DNA from: Massilia sp. UMI-21
GTDB lineage: Bacteria; Pseudomonadota; Gammaproteobacteria; Burkholderiales; Burkholderiaceae_D
Assembly (NCBI GenBank): GCA_015277795.1
Contig: CP063848.1
Location: forward strand, 1,488,001 to 1,552,000
Reading direction: 5' to 3'
DNA: 64,000 bases
Of this stretch, positions 62,959-64,000 are shown one piece after another (the stretch's first letter is position 1; each line of letters starts with the position of its first letter). The position numbers and the translations under genes were made by a program. The notes under the pieces were generated by a model, which ran no database searches, was not told the origin of the DNA, and saw nothing but the letters and a program-made list of their open reading frames with translations.

Positions 62959-64000
62959 TTACAGGGCCTGCATCAGGGCCTGCATCATCTGGTTCTCGGC
63001 GGTGATCACCTTCGAGTTGGCCTGGTAGTTGCGCTGCGAGGTCATCAGGCCGACCAGTTCCGAGGTGATGTCCACGTTCGAGCCTTCCAGCGTGCCCTTG
63101 GAGAGCTTGCCGGCCAGGCCGTTGCCCGGGGTGCTGTACAGCGGCGCGCCCGAGCCGTTGTTGGCGATCCAGCTGGTGTCGCTGGTCTGGGCCAGGCTGC
63201 CTTCGTCCGGGAAGGTGGCGATCGCCAGGGTGCCGACCACCTGCTGCTGCTCGTTGCTGTACTTGGCCAGGACCGAGCCGTCTTCGGCCAGTTCGACGCC
63301 CACGAAGGCGCCGGAGGCATAGCCGTCGCTGCGGTTGGTGGTGGTGGTCGGCTCGCCGGCGAACTGGGTGGTGCCGCTGTAGTCGACGGTGAACGCGAGC
63401 GCGGTGGCGCCTGGCGCCGGCACGGTCATCGAGGCGCTCTTCGTGCCCGGCGGCAGCTGGCCGTTGGTGTCGAAGGTGAGCTTGGTGGGTGTCGCGGTCG
63501 GCGCCGCGCCGTCGAAGGCGTAGTACACGTCGATGGTGTTGGCCGGGGTGGCGGCCTTGACGAAATACTGCGACACGGTGTGCTGGTTGCCGATCGAATC
63601 GAACAGCACCGACTGCTTGACCATGTTGTAGCTGGTCGAGTCGGCGGGGTCGAACGCGGTGCTCGGGTTTTTCCAGTCGGCCGACATGTTGCCGACAAAG
63701 CTGATGCCGGTGCTCGCCTTGGCCGGGATCTGGCCGGTCGGGATCCTGATGTCGCCCATCACGCCCAGCACGCCGCCCACGGTCGGGCCGTAGCCCTGCA
63801 CATTGCGGCCGGCGGCGTCGACCAGATAGCCATCCTTGTTGGCGTTGAAGATGCCGACGCGGGTGTACTGCATCACGCCCTGGGCGTCGCGGCTGGTGAA
63901 GAAGCCGCGGCCCTGGATGGCGGCGTCGAGGCCGCGGCCGGTGGTCTGCAGGCTGCCGTTCTGGCCGATGTTCTGGGTCAGCGAGGCGATCTCGACGCCG
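62959..64000 (-). CDS. flgE: Flagellar hook protein FlgE, 3' part
   Basis: About 346 C-terminal codons; the 5' end lies beyond the right edge. The visible part begins GVEIASLTQNIGQNGSLQTTG, then RGLDAAIQGRGFFTSRDAQG and YTRVGIFNANKDGYLVDAAGRNVQGY, then the variable domain. It ends GSNVDITSELVGLMTSQRNYQANSKVITAENQMMQAL, a typical hook-protein end. First visible gene of the minus-strand flg operon. Confidence 0.94.
   Translation of the reverse strand, partial: GVEIASLTQNIGQNGSLQTTGRGLDAAIQGRGFFTSRDAQGVMQYTRVGIFNANKDGYLVDAAGRNVQGYGPTVGGVLGVMGDIRIPTGQIPAKASTGISFVGNMSADWKNPSTAFDPADSTSYNMVKQSVLFDSIGNQHTVSQYFVKAATPANTIDVYYAFDGAAPTATPTKLTFDTNGQLPPGTKSASMTVPAPGATALAFTVDYSGTTQFAGEPTTTTNRSDGYASGAFVGVELAEDGSVLAKYSNEQQQVVGTLAIATFPDEGSLAQTSDTSWIANNGSGAPLYSTPGNGLAGKLSKGTLEGSNVDITSELVGLMTSQRNYQANSKVITAENQMMQALMQAL

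Overview
The window is about 65% GC and looks like a chromosome segment of a motile, aerobic betaproteobacterium of the Oxalobacteraceae (Massilia/Janthinobacterium-like). This rests on gene orders (rimP-nusA-infB-rbfA-truB-typA, scpB-rluB, yhdP-nitrilase-tldD), on the many very large TonB-dependent receptors, and on the flagellar protein types. No rRNA, tRNA, CRISPR array, phage or plasmid function was seen.

Layout. Bases 1-380 hold the 5' end of an FAD-dependent oxidoreductase (minus strand). 837-7379 holds two TonB-dependent receptors in tandem. 7438-12235 is a housekeeping block: rsmE, transketolase, GAPDH and methionine aminopeptidase. 12379-16660 has a third receptor and the decayed remains of a close paralogue. 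16769-26339 has glnE facing away from a yhdP-nitrilase-tldD run. 26438-29344 is a fourth receptor. 29635-30938 is a DAHP synthase gene (aroG) behind what looks like a complete Phe/Tyr transcription attenuator. 30983-32839 is a full-length group IIC intron with its reverse transcriptase/maturase, inserted just beyond the aroG terminator. 32850-35780 is a fifth receptor, divergent from a three-gene peptide-type ABC transporter (36120-39765). A DedA-rhodanese fusion, a glucokinase with two HexR-like operators, scpB and rluB follow. 45231-53956 is the rimP-nusA-infB-rbfA-truB translation/transcription cluster plus typA. 54070-64000 is motility: a flagellin, a small outer-membrane barrel, and on the minus strand flgE(partial)-flgF-flgG-flgH-flgI-flgJ and flgK-flgL plus an uncharacterised gene.

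How it works together. Transketolase, GAPDH, glucokinase and DAHP synthase form a sugar-to-aromatic-precursor theme: erythrose-4-phosphate from transketolase and PEP from glycolysis feed AroG. Three of these have visible control elements: a promoter motif shared by tktA and typA, HexR-like sites at glk, and the attenuator at aroG. The receptors together with the ABC transporter suggest uptake of polymer-derived nutrients. The flagellin gene and the flgK operon share a two-box upstream motif with identical spacing, suggesting common late-flagellar control that would also include the unknown gene after flgL.

Limits. All calls are by eye from sequence. Names rest on recognised motifs, and no database search was run. 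Promoters and operators are candidates unless stated otherwise.
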